From assembly GCF_000010285.1 (NCBI RefSeq), contig NC_010617.1, positions 1,178,001 to 1,242,000 on the forward strand: a stretch of DNA of 64,000 nt, in the 5' to 3' direction. The DNA is from Kocuria rhizophila DC2201. Lineage in GTDB: Bacteria; Actinomycetota; Actinomycetes; Actinomycetales; Micrococcaceae. The notes beneath the pieces were generated by a model. That model was not told the origin of the DNA and made no database searches. It was given only the letters and a program-made list of their open reading frames with translations. Below are positions 28,973 through 38,446 of this stretch, in pieces. Every line of letters starts with the position of its first letter. Position 1 is the stretch's first letter. Made by a program: the position numbers and the translations under genes.

Positions 28973-29743
28973 ATGCCCCACTGGGAACGACTGGCCGTCC
29001 GCGCCCTGGGAGCATCCGAGACGGTGCTCACCGTGGTGGGCCGCGAGCCGGTGAGCGAGACCTACACCCGGATCACCGTGCGTGACGAGGGCTTCCTGGC
29101 CCGGCACACGCCGTTCCCCACCCTGTGGCTGCGGCTGTGGTTCACGTCCGGGGGCAAGGACCACCAGCGGGCGTTCACGGTGACCAACCCGCGCCCCGAG
29201 CAGGGTCTGTTCGACCTCGAGTTCGCCCTGCACGAGGGAGCGGCGTCCGACTGGGCGCGCACGTGCGAGCCCGGTGACAGCATCCGGGCGTCCCTGCTGG
29301 GCAGCACCCCGCCGTGGCAGCCCAAGCGCAGCCCTCGCCACGCCTCCGGGGACGCTCCCGCGCCGGTGCTGGGCTCGGACTTCCCGGGGCGCACCGTAAT
29401 CGTGGCCGACCCCGCGAGCCTGCCCGCGATGAATGCGATGCTGCCCGAGCTGAGCTCCCAGGACGTGGAGGTCTGGTTCGGCTACCGCAACGCGGCGGAC
29501 GAGTCCCTGCCGGTCGCGGCGTGCGCTCACCACACCGTGCGCCGCGTGCCCCACCGCGGCGAGCACGCCAGCATGGCGGACGCCGTGCTCGCGGACTGGG
29601 ACTCCCGCCGGCCCACCGAGTCGGACCGGTTCTGGATCGCCGTGGAGGCGCAGGAGAACCGTCGGCTCAGCTCCACCCTGCGGACCCGCTACGGCGTCCC
29701 GCGCACGAACATCGACGCCACGGCGTACTGGAGGAACGCATGA
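28973..29743 (+). CDS. siderophore-interacting protein (FAD-dependent ferric reductase)
   Basis: A 256-residue SIP-family flavoprotein that reduces Fe(III)-siderophores in the cytoplasm and so frees the iron. The FAD domain includes DHQRAFTVTNPRPEQGLFDLEF (RxxT/S-type motif) at about residues 61-85. A C-terminal SIP domain has VIVADPASLPAMNAML and a terminal NIDATAYWRNA, where relatives read GYWR. ATG is preceded by GAGGAGAG. It overlaps the transporter gene by ATGA and shares the IdeR-controlled divergent region with the biosynthesis operon, so it likely acts on the same siderophore. Confidence 0.9.
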   Translation: MPHWERLAVRALGASETVLTVVGREPVSETYTRITVRDEGFLARHTPFPTLWLRLWFTSGGKDHQRAFTVTNPRPEQGLFDLEFALHEGAASDWARTCEPGDSIRASLLGSTPPWQPKRSPRHASGDAPAPVLGSDFPGRTVIVADPASLPAMNAMLPELSSQDVEVWFGYRNAADESLPVAACAHHTVRRVPHRGEHASMADAVLADWDSRRPTESDRFWIAVEAQENRRLSSTLRTRYGVPRTNIDATAYWRNA

Positions 29744-31002
29744 GCACCGTCACCGCGGTGGAACCCACGGAGGTCCCCGCCCGCGCCACCCGCCCGTTCT
29801 GGGTGCTGCTGTGGGCGCTGTACACCACGCAGTTCATCGGGGCCTCGTTCCTCTCGACCGGGCTCGTGGGCATCCTGCGGGACGGCGGGACGGACCTCGG
29901 GACCCTGGGGATGCTGCAGCTGCTGGCCCTCGTGTGGCCCCTGAAGTTCCTGTGGGCCCCGTTGCTGGACCGCTGGTCCCCGGCGCGCACCACCGGCCAC
30001 TACCGCTCCTGGCTGCTGGTGCTGCAGCCCCTGATGGTGCTGTCCCTGCTGGCCATGGCCCTGATCTCGGACCCGCAGGACGGGCTGTGGGCCGTGATCC
30101 TGCTGGCCGCGGCGTTCGTGATGTTCTCCGCGACGCAGGACATCGCCGCGGACGCGCTGTCCGTGCGCGGGCTGCAGTCCCACGAGCACGACCTCGGCGC
30201 GGGCGTGCAGGTGGGCGCGAGCTACATCGGCACCGTGGTCGGGGGCGGTCTGGCGCTGCTGGTCTACGACGCGTGGGGCTGGCGCGCCGCCGTGCTGCTG
30301 CTCGCCCTGTGCACGGCCGTGGCCATGGTGCCGGTGCTGCGCCACCGGGAGGCCGAGCGCACGGCCGCCGAGCCCGCGATCGGCAGGCTCTCGGCCATGT
30401 TCGGCGTGCTCTCGGTGCCCGGCGCCAAGCGGTGGGCCCTGGTGGGTGTGCCGCTCGTGACCCTGGGCTCCGCGGCGGTGTGGTCGCTCGTGACCCCCGC
30501 CCTCGTGGACGCGGGCTGGTCCCTGGCCTTCATCGGCACCGTGACCTCCGTAATCGCTGCGGCCCCGGCCCTCGCGGCGGCGCTGCTGGGCGGGCGGCTC
30601 TGCAGCCGCCACGGCCGCGGCGTCACGCTGCTGCTCGGCGGAGCGGTCCAGCTCGCGGGGGCGCTGTGCTTCGTGCCCGTGATGTGGGACGGGATCGCGC
30701 TGCCCCACGGCGCGGAGGTGCTGCTGGGGATCTTCGGCGCGTGCTGCGTGCTCGCGGGCTACACGATCATGAACACGGGCATGTACGCCGTGAACCTGGA
30801 CCTGGCGCGGCCCGGCCACGCCGGCGCGGACTTCACGCTGCTGAGCTCCATCGCCATGCTGGGCGGCACGATCGGCGCCTCGGCGGGACTCTCGGTCGCG
30901 GGTGCGGCCGGCTACGGCACGGCCCTCGTAGCGGGTCTGCTCGCCGCGGCCGCCGGCGTGCTCGTGTGCCGCTCGCACCCGCTGCTCGCCCGCGCGCACT
31001 GA
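29740..31002 (+). CDS. MFS transporter, RhtX/FptX-like siderophore permease
   Basis: A 420-residue membrane protein with about twelve transmembrane helices. The N-terminal half contains WPLKFLWAPLLDRW and FVMFSATQDIAADALSVRGL, the wording of the AmpG/RhtX/FptX branch of the major facilitator superfamily. FptX and RhtX carry ferric siderophores inward as single-protein permeases, whereas other MFS members export them. Direction therefore cannot be fixed here. The ATG overlaps the reductase stop (ATGA) and has a GGAGG site. The operon ends at the hairpin at 31207-31250. Confidence 0.85.
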   Translation: MSTVTAVEPTEVPARATRPFWVLLWALYTTQFIGASFLSTGLVGILRDGGTDLGTLGMLQLLALVWPLKFLWAPLLDRWSPARTTGHYRSWLLVLQPLMVLSLLAMALISDPQDGLWAVILLAAAFVMFSATQDIAADALSVRGLQSHEHDLGAGVQVGASYIGTVVGGGLALLVYDAWGWRAAVLLLALCTAVAMVPVLRHREAERTAAEPAIGRLSAMFGVLSVPGAKRWALVGVPLVTLGSAAVWSLVTPALVDAGWSLAFIGTVTSVIAAAPALAAALLGGRLCSRHGRGVTLLLGGAVQLAGALCFVPVMWDGIALPHGAEVLLGIFGACCVLAGYTIMNTGMYAVNLDLARPGHAGADFTLLSSIAMLGGTIGASAGLSVAGAAGYGTALVAGLLAAAAGVLVCRSHPLLARAH

Positions 31003-31206
31003 CCGGTTGCGTTCCGGCGTCGACGCCGCGGGCAGTGCTGCACGCGGTCACGACGCCGCTCGCGGGCGTCCCCGGGCGACGCGCCCTCGCGCGGGGGACC
31101 GCTGGGCCGCCAGGTCACGGGACCGCCCCGGGAGCGGCCGCACCAATGCTCCCCCCGCGAGCCGGCGGCACGCGCTGTCACACGTCGCCCGGGTCGGGTG
31201 GCACAC

Positions 31207-31250
31207 AGGACGACGACGCCGCAGGGGCGGCCCCGCGGCGTCGTCGTCCT
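31207..31250. terminator. long bidirectional hairpin terminator
   Basis: AGGACGACGACGCCGC (31207-31222) pairs perfectly with 31235-31250, with a further GGGG/CCCC inside. It lies between convergent genes (stops at 31002 and 31265). The stem again uses the ACGACGCCGC motif, and another copy lies at about 31055. Confidence 0.85.
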
Positions 31251-31264
31251 CCGAGCGGAACCGC

Positions 31265-32155
31265 TCAGTGGAACTCGGGCAGGCGCATCATGCCCTCCTG
31301 CACCGTGGTGGCGATCATGGTGCCGTCCCGGGTGAACATCTTGCCGATCGACAGCCCGCGCGCCGAGGACGCGCTCGGGGAGGTCTGGGTGTAGAGGATC
31401 CACTCGTCCGCGCGGGCGTAGCGGTGCCACCACATCGCATGGTCCAGGGAGGCCACGTTCATGCCGCGCTCGCCCCAGGACCGGCCGTGACGGCGCAGGA
31501 TGGGCTCCATCATCGTGTAGTCGGACACGTACGCGAGGGCCGCGCGGTGGATCGCAGGGTCGTCCGGCAGCGGTGCGAGCGCTTTGACCCACACCGCGTT
31601 GTAGGAGTCGTGCGGGCCCTGCCACGGCAGGAACAGCGGCTCGGTGATGTAGCGCATGTCGAACGGGCGCTCGAAGGCCTGGGCACGCGCCTCGGGGATG
31701 TTCAGGGCGCCGAAGGTCTCCCGCAGGGAGGGCAGGGACTCGGGGTCCGGCACGTCCTGCGGCATCTCGTCCTGGTGCTCGAGCCCCTGGGCGGGCTCCT
31801 GGAAGGACGCGATCATCGACAGGATGGTCTTGCCCTCCTGGTAGGCGTGGATCCGGCGCGCGGAGAAGGACCGGCCGTCGCGCACGCGCTCCACCCCGAA
31901 CGTGATGGGCAGCTCGATGTCCCCGCCGCGCAGGAAGTAGGCGTGCAGCGAGTGGATCGCGCGGTCCGGGTCCACGGTGCGCATCGCGGCCATCGAGGCC
32001 TGTGCGAGCACCTGCCCGCCGTAGACGCGGGCGCGGGGGGTGGTGATGGTGCGGCCCACGAAGATGTCCTCCGTGGTGCGTGCGCCGCCGCCGTCGGCCA
32101 GATCGAGCATCCGGATGAGGGCGTCCACGGGGTCTTGCGTCGGGTCCAGAGTCAT
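31265..32155 (-). CDS. tesB: acyl-CoA thioesterase II (TesB family)
   Basis: A 296-residue double-hotdog thioesterase that hydrolyses medium- and long-chain acyl-CoA. Family stretches include RVYGGQVLAQA, HSLHAYFLRGGD, DGRSFSARRIHAYQEGKTI and SLDHAMWWHR near the C-terminus. ATG at 32155 has no ribosome site, but TAGAGT lies six bases upstream, so a leaderless transcript is probable. It is divergent from a second, single-hotdog thioesterase 43 bp away. The physiological substrate is unknown. Confidence 0.93.
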   Translation of the reverse strand: MTLDPTQDPVDALIRMLDLADGGGARTTEDIFVGRTITTPRARVYGGQVLAQASMAAMRTVDPDRAIHSLHAYFLRGGDIELPITFGVERVRDGRSFSARRIHAYQEGKTILSMIASFQEPAQGLEHQDEMPQDVPDPESLPSLRETFGALNIPEARAQAFERPFDMRYITEPLFLPWQGPHDSYNAVWVKALAPLPDDPAIHRAALAYVSDYTMMEPILRRHGRSWGERGMNVASLDHAMWWHRYARADEWILYTQTSPSASSARGLSIGKMFTRDGTMIATTVQEGMMRLPEFH

Positions 32156-32198
32156 GGACCCACTCTAAACCGGCGGGTGGATGTGGTGTGATGGAACC

Positions 32199-32666
32199 AT
32201 GACTTCCCTCAACGTCCCCGTGCAGATGCGATTCTTCGACCAGGACCAGTACGGGCACATCAACAACGTGACCATGCTGCGCTACTTCGAGGACGCCCGT
32301 GTGCGGCTCACCGCCTCGCCCATCGCGAAGGACCCGGACCACGGTGTCCCGGAGGACACCACGTTCCGCGAGTCCGTGGGGGAGCTGCGCACCGTGGTGG
32401 CCCACCAGAGCGTCGACTACAAGGAGCAGCTGTTCTTCCGCATGGACCCGGTGTTCGTGCGCACGTGGATCTCGCGCATCGGGGGCTCCTCGTTCACCAT
32501 CTCCTACCGCCTGCAGGAGGAGGATGGCTCCCACGTGTACGCGGAGGGGGAGTCCGTGATTGTGGTGATGGACCCGGACACCGGCCGCAGCGTCAAGCTC
32601 TCGGAGGACCACCGCGCGCTGCTGGGTTCCCTGGAGGACGACGTCAAGTACTCCCACGCGCAGTGA
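32199..32666 (+). CDS. acyl-CoA thioesterase, 4HBT hotdog fold
   Basis: A 155-residue single-hotdog protein of the 4-hydroxybenzoyl-CoA thioesterase family. The motif RFFDQDQYGHINNVTMLRYFEDAR (about residues 10-33) contains the acidic residue and the Y-G-H-(I/V)-N core used for catalysis. ATG at 32199 follows GATGGAACC, a weak ribosome site. Its stop overlaps the start of the next gene (GTGA), which suggests coupled expression. Substrate unknown. Confidence 0.88.
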   Translation: MTSLNVPVQMRFFDQDQYGHINNVTMLRYFEDARVRLTASPIAKDPDHGVPEDTTFRESVGELRTVVAHQSVDYKEQLFFRMDPVFVRTWISRIGGSSFTISYRLQEEDGSHVYAEGESVIVVMDPDTGRSVKLSEDHRALLGSLEDDVKYSHAQ

Positions 32667-33373
32667 GCACCCCTCAAGATCCCGCCGCCGCGGGCTTCAC
32701 CCTGCTCGACCGCCAGGACGCTGCGGACCTGGCCACCTACGTGAGCCGCGCCCGTTCCGTGGACCCCCAGGCCGCGGTGCGGCTGCAGGGCCTGGACCGC
32801 GTGCTCGCCGCGTGGGTCTCCGTGATCCACCCCGCGGGCCTGCTGGACACCGCCCCCGTGGTGCTGGGGCTGCGCACCATGGGGCTCGCGCAGTCCTGCG
32901 ACCTGGACCTCACGGTGGCGGCCTCCGCGATCACCGACCGGCTCGCGCGCGTCGCGGCGGAGCCCGAGCCCGCGCAGCCCTCGCCCGTGTTCCTGAGCGC
33001 ACCCCCGCAGCAGGTCTCGGCCGCGTGGGCGGGGATCGTGGCGCCGCGCACCGGGTGGAGTGCCGCGGGCACGGTGGCCTCCCACCGCGTGCACGAGGTC
33101 GCCCGCCGGGGCGTCCAGGCGGTCGCGGACACCGTGCCCCCGGACGCAGGAGCCCCCGTGGTGCAGAAGGTGCGGTCGCGGGTGTGGGGCGCGTCCTCGG
33201 ACTGGGGGCCGCTGGACGGTCCCGAGATCCCGGACGGCGCCGCCTTCGCCCTCGACGTGCTGGGCTTCATCCCGTCCGCGGAGCCGACCGTGCGGGTGGC
33301 CGTGGAGCAGACCGGGCAGTGGGCCCGGCTGAGCACGGGCGCGGGCCACGTGCTCGTCAAACTGCCCCGCTGA
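32663..33373 (+). CDS. conserved hypothetical protein
   Basis: A 236-residue protein that I cannot assign. It is hydrophilic with alanine-rich helices (about residues 10-110) and has no signal peptide or membrane segment. The C-terminal part (FALDVLGFIPSAEPTVRVAVEQTGQWARLSTGAGHVLVKLP) looks like a compact beta domain. GTG at 32663 overlaps the thioesterase stop as GTGA, so the two are translationally coupled. It is convergent with the haemoglobin gene, 89 bp away. Confidence 0.7.
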   Translation: MSTPQDPAAAGFTLLDRQDAADLATYVSRARSVDPQAAVRLQGLDRVLAAWVSVIHPAGLLDTAPVVLGLRTMGLAQSCDLDLTVAASAITDRLARVAAEPEPAQPSPVFLSAPPQQVSAAWAGIVAPRTGWSAAGTVASHRVHEVARRGVQAVADTVPPDAGAPVVQKVRSRVWGASSDWGPLDGPEIPDGAAFALDVLGFIPSAEPTVRVAVEQTGQWARLSTGAGHVLVKLPR

Positions 33374-33462
33374 GCCGCCGCCGGTCCCCCGGACGCCGTG
33401 GTTCTGCCGCTCCTGCGTCGGGGCGGCCGCGGTGCCAGCCCGAGAGCGCTGCCCAGGGCATC

Positions 33463-34164
33463 TCAGCCCGGACGGTTCACCATGGCGTGGGCCGCGCGGT
33501 CGAAGTAGTCCCACATGATCCCGTCGTGCAGCGGGGACAGCTCGAGGGTGTCCATGGCCGCGCGCATGTGCGCCAGCCAGGTCTCGCGCGCCCACGTGTC
33601 CACGGGGAAGGGGGCGTGGCGCATCCGCAGCCGCGGGTGACCCCGCTGCTCCGAGTACGTGGTGGGCCCGCCCCAGTACTGCTCCAGGAACATCCGCAGC
33701 CGCTCCTCGGCCGGGCCGAGGTCCTGCTCCGGGTACAGGGCCTTGAAGTCCGGGTCCTCGGCCACGCGCGCGTAGAACTCCCGGGTGAGTTTCTCGAACG
33801 TCGCGTGCCCGCCCACCTGGGCGTAGAAAGAGTCCGACGACGCCGCCTCGGCCGCCTCGCGCGCATCGCCCACCTGCTGGGGCGGCTGGGTCACGGGCGG
33901 GCCCGCGGAGCGCGAGCCCACTGCGCCGAGGGTGAACGCGCGCCGCCCCGCCGGGGCGGCGGCGGCGTCCGAGAACGCTCCGGGACTGACGGGCTCCTGC
34001 TCCCGGCCATGTGCCGCGCCCGCGTCCCCGCGGGGTGCGGAGGGCGCGGCACCGGGGAGCGGGGAGTCCGGTGCGGGGGCCGCACCGGACTCGGAGCCGT
34101 GCTCCGCGGCGACCGGCCCGCGGGGGTCCCGGTGGTCTCCGCCGCCGGTGGGATCGGCCGTCAT
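33463..34164 (-). CDS. glbO: truncated haemoglobin (GlbO-like, group II) with long disordered N-terminus
   Basis: A 233-residue protein. Residues about 111-233 are a group II truncated haemoglobin: FYAQVGGHATFEKLTREFYARV with the B10 tyrosine, KALYPEQDLG, the proximal His183 in MRHAPFPV, and a tryptophan in ETWLAHM. Such proteins bind O2 and may detoxify NO or peroxide. Residues 1-110 are a Pro/Gly/Ala-rich, probably disordered extension not usual for GlbO, whose members have about 130 residues. The start ATG overlaps the pepN stop (ATGA), which supports the long form, but a shorter internal start near residue 110 is possible. Confidence 0.85.
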   Translation of the reverse strand: MTADPTGGGDHRDPRGPVAAEHGSESGAAPAPDSPLPGAAPSAPRGDAGAAHGREQEPVSPGAFSDAAAAPAGRRAFTLGAVGSRSAGPPVTQPPQQVGDAREAAEAASSDSFYAQVGGHATFEKLTREFYARVAEDPDFKALYPEQDLGPAEERLRMFLEQYWGGPTTYSEQRGHPRLRMRHAPFPVDTWARETWLAHMRAAMDTLELSPLHDGIMWDYFDRAAHAMVNRPG

Positions 34165-36740
34165 CGGCCGGAGCCGCCGGTCGTGCCGGTGGCCGCGGCG
34201 TCGACCTGCTGGGCGCGCACGGCCCGGCGCGCGGCGTCCTGGCGCTCCAGCACGATGCGCCGCAGCCCGCTCAGGGCCGGGTCGAGGGAGTCCAGGAAGC
34301 GCTGGGCGTCGTCCACGGTCTGCTGCGTGGCGTGGCGCGGGAAGAGCCCCACGGCCACCTGCTGGGCGAGCTCGTGGGTGCGTTCCCGCCACACCCCCGT
34401 GACTTCCGCGAAGTAGCGGGCGGCGTAGGGGGCGAGCAGGGCGTCGTCGTGGACCCGGAAGAACCCCGCGATGGCGGCCTGCTGCTGGGAGTTGGGCAGG
34501 GCGCCCTGCTCGACCACGAGCTGCCAGGTCTGCGCCTTGGCCTCGGGGGTGGGCACCGCGGCGCGGGCGGTGGCCGCGGCGATCGCACCCGTCTCGGTGT
34601 TGTCTTCGCGCAGAGCCGCCTCGATCTCCTCGGTGCCCGCACGGCCCGCGGCCACGAGTGCGGTGAGCACGGACCAGCGGGTGTCGGTGTCCAGCTCCAC
34701 GCCCTGCGGGACGCCCTCGCCCCGGGCGAAGCCGGCCACGCGGTCGAACTGCTCCTGCGTGCAGGCCCGGCGCAGGAACGCCCGGAAGAACTGCCACTGG
34801 TGGTCGGAGCCGGCCTCCGCGGCGGCCGTGAGGTCCCACAGCTGCGCCGCGGCCCGCGCGCGCACCTCGTCCGCATGCTCGGGCGCGAGGTAGCGGTCCA
34901 GGGCCACGTCCAGCTGGCGCAGCTGCACCTGCACGGCCGTGGAGTCCGTCTCGTGGCCCACGTTGGAGAGCACGAGGTCCACGTAGTCGCTCGCGGGGCT
35001 CACGCCGTCGTGCACGGAGTCCCACGCCGCGGCCCACACGAGCGAGCGGGGCAGGGACTCCTCGAAGTCCCCGAGGTGGGTGGTGGCCGTGGCCAGGGAG
35101 CACTCGTCCAGGCGGATCTTGGCGTAGGCGAGGTCGTCGTCGTTGAGCAGCACCAGGTCCGGGCGTTCGCGGCCCACGAGCTGCGGGACGTCGGTGAACT
35201 CGCCGTCCACGTCCAGCTCCACGCGGAACGTGCGGCTCAGCAGCCCGGTGTCCTCGCGGTGGTCGTAGAAGCCCACGGCCACGCGGTGGGGCCGCAGGGT
35301 GGGGTGGCCCTCCTGGCCCAGCTGCTCGATGCGGAAGGACGTGATGACGCCGTCGTCGTCGGCCTCGACCCGCGGCACCAGGGTGTTCACGCCCGCGGTC
35401 TCGAGCCAGCGTGCGGACCAGTCGGTGAGGTCGCGCCCGCTGGCCGCCTCGAGCTCGACCATGAGGTCCGAGAGCTCCGTGTTGGACCACGCGTGCTTGC
35501 CGAAGTAGCGGTTGAGCCCCGCCATGAACTCATCCTGGCCCACCCAGGCCACGAGCTGCTTGAGCACCGAGGCGCCCTTGGCGTAGGTGATGCCGTCGAA
35601 GTTCACGAGCACCGCCTCGAGGTCCGGGATCTCGGCCTTGATGGGGTGGGTGGTGGGCAGCTGGTCCTGCTCGTAGCCCCAGGACTTCTCCCCGGCCGCG
35701 AACGTGGTCCACGCGTTGGTGTACCGGGTGTTCTGCGCGCACGCCAGGGTGGACATGTACTCGGCGAAGGACTCGTTGAGCCACAGGTCGTTCCACCAGC
35801 GCATGGTCACGAGGTCCCCGAACCACATGTGCGCCAGCTCGTGCAGCACGGTGATCGCGCGGCGCTCCACGCGGGCCTGCGCCGGCTTGGAGCGGAAGAT
35901 GTAGGACTCCACGAACGTCACCGCGCCCGCGTTCTCCATGGCGCCGGCGTTGAACTGCGGCACGAAGAGCTGGTCGTACTTCTCGAAGGGGTAGGGCACC
36001 CCGAACTGGGACTCGAAGAACTCGAAGCCCTGCTTGGTGACCTCGAACATCTCCTCGGCGTCCACGTACTCGAACAGGGAGCGGCGGGCGAACAGGCCCA
36101 GCTCGATGGTGCGCCCGTCCGAGGAGACCAGGCTGTCGTGGGTGCTCACGTACGGGCCCGCGATCAGCGCGGTCACGTAGCAGGACATCACCGGGGTGGG
36201 GGAGAAGTCCCAGCGGGCCACGCCGTCGGACACGGCCACCGGCTCGGGGCTCGGCTGGTTGGACACCACCGCCCAGTCGGCGGGGGCGGTCACGGAGAAC
36301 TGGAACGTGGCCTTCAGGTCCGGCTGCTCGAACACCGGGAACATCCGCCGGGTGTCCGCGACCTCGAACTGCGAGTAGAGGTACACCTGCCCGTCCGCGG
36401 GGTCCACGAAGCGGTGCAGGCCCTCGCCCGTGTTCATGTAGCGCATGGTGGACTCGACCACCAGCTCGTTGCGCTGCGCGAGGCCCGGCAGCTGGATCCG
36501 CTCACCGTCGCTGACCTCGGCGGGGTCCAGGGACGCGCCGTTGAGGGTCACGGACTCCACCGAGGCCGTGATGGCGTCGATGAACGAGCTGCTGCCCGGG
36601 GTGGCGGTGAAGTCCACCGTGGTGTGCACGCGGAAGGTCTCCGGATCCCCGGTGAGCTCCAGTGCCACCCGATAGGACTCGACCGCCAGGGTCTGCGCGC
36701 GTTCTGCGGCCTCCGCACGGGTCAGGTTGGTTCCGGGCAC
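34161..36740 (-). CDS. pepN: aminopeptidase N, M1 family
   Basis: An 859-residue zinc aminopeptidase that trims N-terminal residues from peptides in the cytoplasm. The substrate motif GAMENAG and the zinc motif HELAHMWFGDLVTMRWWNDLWLNESFAEY (HExxH-18-E) lie near residues 270-330. A C-terminal ERAP1-like domain follows. GTG at 36738-36740 has a GAGGAGAGGA site. Its stop overlaps the haemoglobin start, a conserved pairing in this group as I recall. It is divergent from rpiB. Confidence 0.96.
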   Translation of the reverse strand: MPGTNLTRAEAAERAQTLAVESYRVALELTGDPETFRVHTTVDFTATPGSSSFIDAITASVESVTLNGASLDPAEVSDGERIQLPGLAQRNELVVESTMRYMNTGEGLHRFVDPADGQVYLYSQFEVADTRRMFPVFEQPDLKATFQFSVTAPADWAVVSNQPSPEPVAVSDGVARWDFSPTPVMSCYVTALIAGPYVSTHDSLVSSDGRTIELGLFARRSLFEYVDAEEMFEVTKQGFEFFESQFGVPYPFEKYDQLFVPQFNAGAMENAGAVTFVESYIFRSKPAQARVERRAITVLHELAHMWFGDLVTMRWWNDLWLNESFAEYMSTLACAQNTRYTNAWTTFAAGEKSWGYEQDQLPTTHPIKAEIPDLEAVLVNFDGITYAKGASVLKQLVAWVGQDEFMAGLNRYFGKHAWSNTELSDLMVELEAASGRDLTDWSARWLETAGVNTLVPRVEADDDGVITSFRIEQLGQEGHPTLRPHRVAVGFYDHREDTGLLSRTFRVELDVDGEFTDVPQLVGRERPDLVLLNDDDLAYAKIRLDECSLATATTHLGDFEESLPRSLVWAAAWDSVHDGVSPASDYVDLVLSNVGHETDSTAVQVQLRQLDVALDRYLAPEHADEVRARAAAQLWDLTAAAEAGSDHQWQFFRAFLRRACTQEQFDRVAGFARGEGVPQGVELDTDTRWSVLTALVAAGRAGTEEIEAALREDNTETGAIAAATARAAVPTPEAKAQTWQLVVEQGALPNSQQQAAIAGFFRVHDDALLAPYAARYFAEVTGVWRERTHELAQQVAVGLFPRHATQQTVDDAQRFLDSLDPALSGLRRIVLERQDAARRAVRAQQVDAAATGTTGGSGR

Positions 36741-36997
36741 GACGGCGTTCCTCTCCTCGACGACAAGTCCATGCGCGCGCGGCGCATTCGGCCATTATTG
36801 CAGTCGCCACACTCCGCGCGGGGACCACACCGCCGTGCGTCCCCGCACGGCCGTCTGTGTGGCGGGAGATCACCGTGCGGGCGTGTCGTCCCGGCCCGCG
36901 GGTGCCCCGCGCACCCGGCCCGGCGATACAGTGGGCTCTCGTACCTCGACCCCGCGGCCGCGTACGGCCGCAACCCCGACCAGGAGCTGCTGACACC

Positions 36998-37510
36998 ATG
37001 CGCGTGCACATCGCCACTGACCACGCCGGCCTCGACCTCTCCCACCACCTCATGCAGAAGCTCACCGAGCACGGGTACGAGATGATCGACCACGGACCGC
37101 AGGAGTACGACCCGGCGGACGACTACCCTGCGTTCTGCATCAGCGCCGCCCTGGGCGTGCGGGAGGACCGCGCGAACGGCCTCGACTCGCTGGGCATCGT
37201 GCTGGGCGGCTCCGGCAACGGCGAGCAGATGGCCGCCAACAAGGTGGAGGGCATTCGTGCCGCCCTCGTGTGGAACCAGGACACCGCCAAGCTCGCGCGC
37301 GAGCACAACGACGCCCAGGTCATGGCCATCGGCGGGCGGCAGCACGAGACGGACGAGGCCCTGCAGCTCGCCCTGACCTTCCTGGCCGAGCCGTTCTCCG
37401 GGGACGAGCGCCACGTGCGCCGCATCGCCCAGCTGGGCGAGTACGAGCGCACCGGGGATGTCGCGGGCAGGTTGTCCGCGATCACGCCCCGCCCCTTCAC
37501 GGCGAACTGA
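36998..37510 (+). CDS. rpiB: ribose-5-phosphate isomerase B
   Basis: Interconverts ribose-5-phosphate and ribulose-5-phosphate in the pentose phosphate pathway. The 170-residue product starts MRVHIATDHAGLDL and has GSGNGEQMAANKVEGIRAAL, whose Glu is the catalytic base in the actinobacterial RpiB type. ATG has AGGAG about ten bases upstream. It is followed after 15 bp by nei on the same strand, so the two are probably cotranscribed. Confidence 0.95.
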   Translation: MRVHIATDHAGLDLSHHLMQKLTEHGYEMIDHGPQEYDPADDYPAFCISAALGVREDRANGLDSLGIVLGGSGNGEQMAANKVEGIRAALVWNQDTAKLAREHNDAQVMAIGGRQHETDEALQLALTFLAEPFSGDERHVRRIAQLGEYERTGDVAGRLSAITPRPFTAN

Positions 37511-37525
37511 GCGGGGCCCGCACCC

Positions 37526-38446
37526 GTGCCCGAGGGCCACTCCGTCCACCGTCTCGCGCGCCAGCTCGCGGACCTCTTCGAGGGCCAGCAGCTGGGCGTC
37601 TCCAGCCCGCAGGGCCGCTTCGCCGCCGGTGCCGCGCTGCTGGACGGGCGCGTGCTGACGCGCTCGCGGGCCCACGGCAAGCACCTCTACCTGGACTTCA
37701 CCGCCCCGGGGGACTCCTCGGACGTGCTCGTGCTGCGGTCGCACCTGGGGATCTACGGCGCGTGGAGCTTCGCGGGGGACGAGACGTTCGCGGCGGCGTC
37801 GTCGATCGGTGCCCCGCGGCGGTTGGGGGAGCGCGAGTCCGGTTCCGCCGCGGCGGCTGTGGCCTACGACGACGCCGGGCGGGTGGTCCCCGAGGCGCCC
37901 GTGGGTGCCGTGCGGGTCCGGCTCGCGGGCGAGCACGGGTGGGCGGACCTGCGCGGCCCCACACTGTGCGTGGCCGAGAGCCCCGAGGAGGCCGCCGCGG
38001 CGGCGGCGAAGCTCGGTCCGGACCCGCTGGACCCGCAGGCCGACCCCGAGCCGTTCCTGGCGGCGGCGGGGAAGTCCCGGCGGCCCATCGGCGTGCTGCT
38101 TATGGAGCAGCACGTGGTGGCGGGGATCGGCAACATCTTCCGCGCCGAGTCCCTCTTCCGCCGCGGAGTGGACCCCATGGCCCCCGGAACCTCGCTCACG
38201 CGCGAGGACCTGCTGGAGCTGTGGGAGGAGAACGTGGCGCTCATGGCCGTGGGCGTCCGGGTGGGCAGGATCATCACCACGGATCCTGAGGACCGTCCGG
38301 GCGTCCCGGACACCGAGGCGTGGCCCGAGCACGCCAACTACGTCTACCACCGCCACGGGCAGCCGTGCCTGCGGTGCGGGGCCACCGTGCTGAAGACGGA
38401 CCTCAACGGCCGCGGGCTGTACTGGTGCCCGAGCTGCCAGGCGTGA
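37526..38446 (+). CDS. nei: Fpg/Nei family DNA glycosylase
   Basis: Removes oxidised bases and nicks the DNA strand. The N-terminus MPEGHSVHRLA has the catalytic Pro2-Glu3 pair. QHVVAGIGNIFRAE is the helix-two-turns-helix, and the C-terminal zinc finger is CLRCG...CPSC. The 306-residue length and the PEGH start fit the Nei2-like (endonuclease VIII) branch of actinobacteria better than Fpg. GTG start, weak ribosome site, 15 bp after rpiB. Confidence 0.93.
   Translation: MPEGHSVHRLARQLADLFEGQQLGVSSPQGRFAAGAALLDGRVLTRSRAHGKHLYLDFTAPGDSSDVLVLRSHLGIYGAWSFAGDETFAAASSIGAPRRLGERESGSAAAAVAYDDAGRVVPEAPVGAVRVRLAGEHGWADLRGPTLCVAESPEEAAAAAAKLGPDPLDPQADPEPFLAAAGKSRRPIGVLLMEQHVVAGIGNIFRAESLFRRGVDPMAPGTSLTREDLLELWEENVALMAVGVRVGRIITTDPEDRPGVPDTEAWPEHANYVYHRHGQPCLRCGATVLKTDLNGRGLYWCPSCQA

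Noticed and set aside
29740-31002. AmpG muropeptide permease
   Set aside because: Sequence wording overlaps with AmpG, but coupling to a siderophore-interacting protein and an IdeR box favours the RhtX/FptX siderophore branch.
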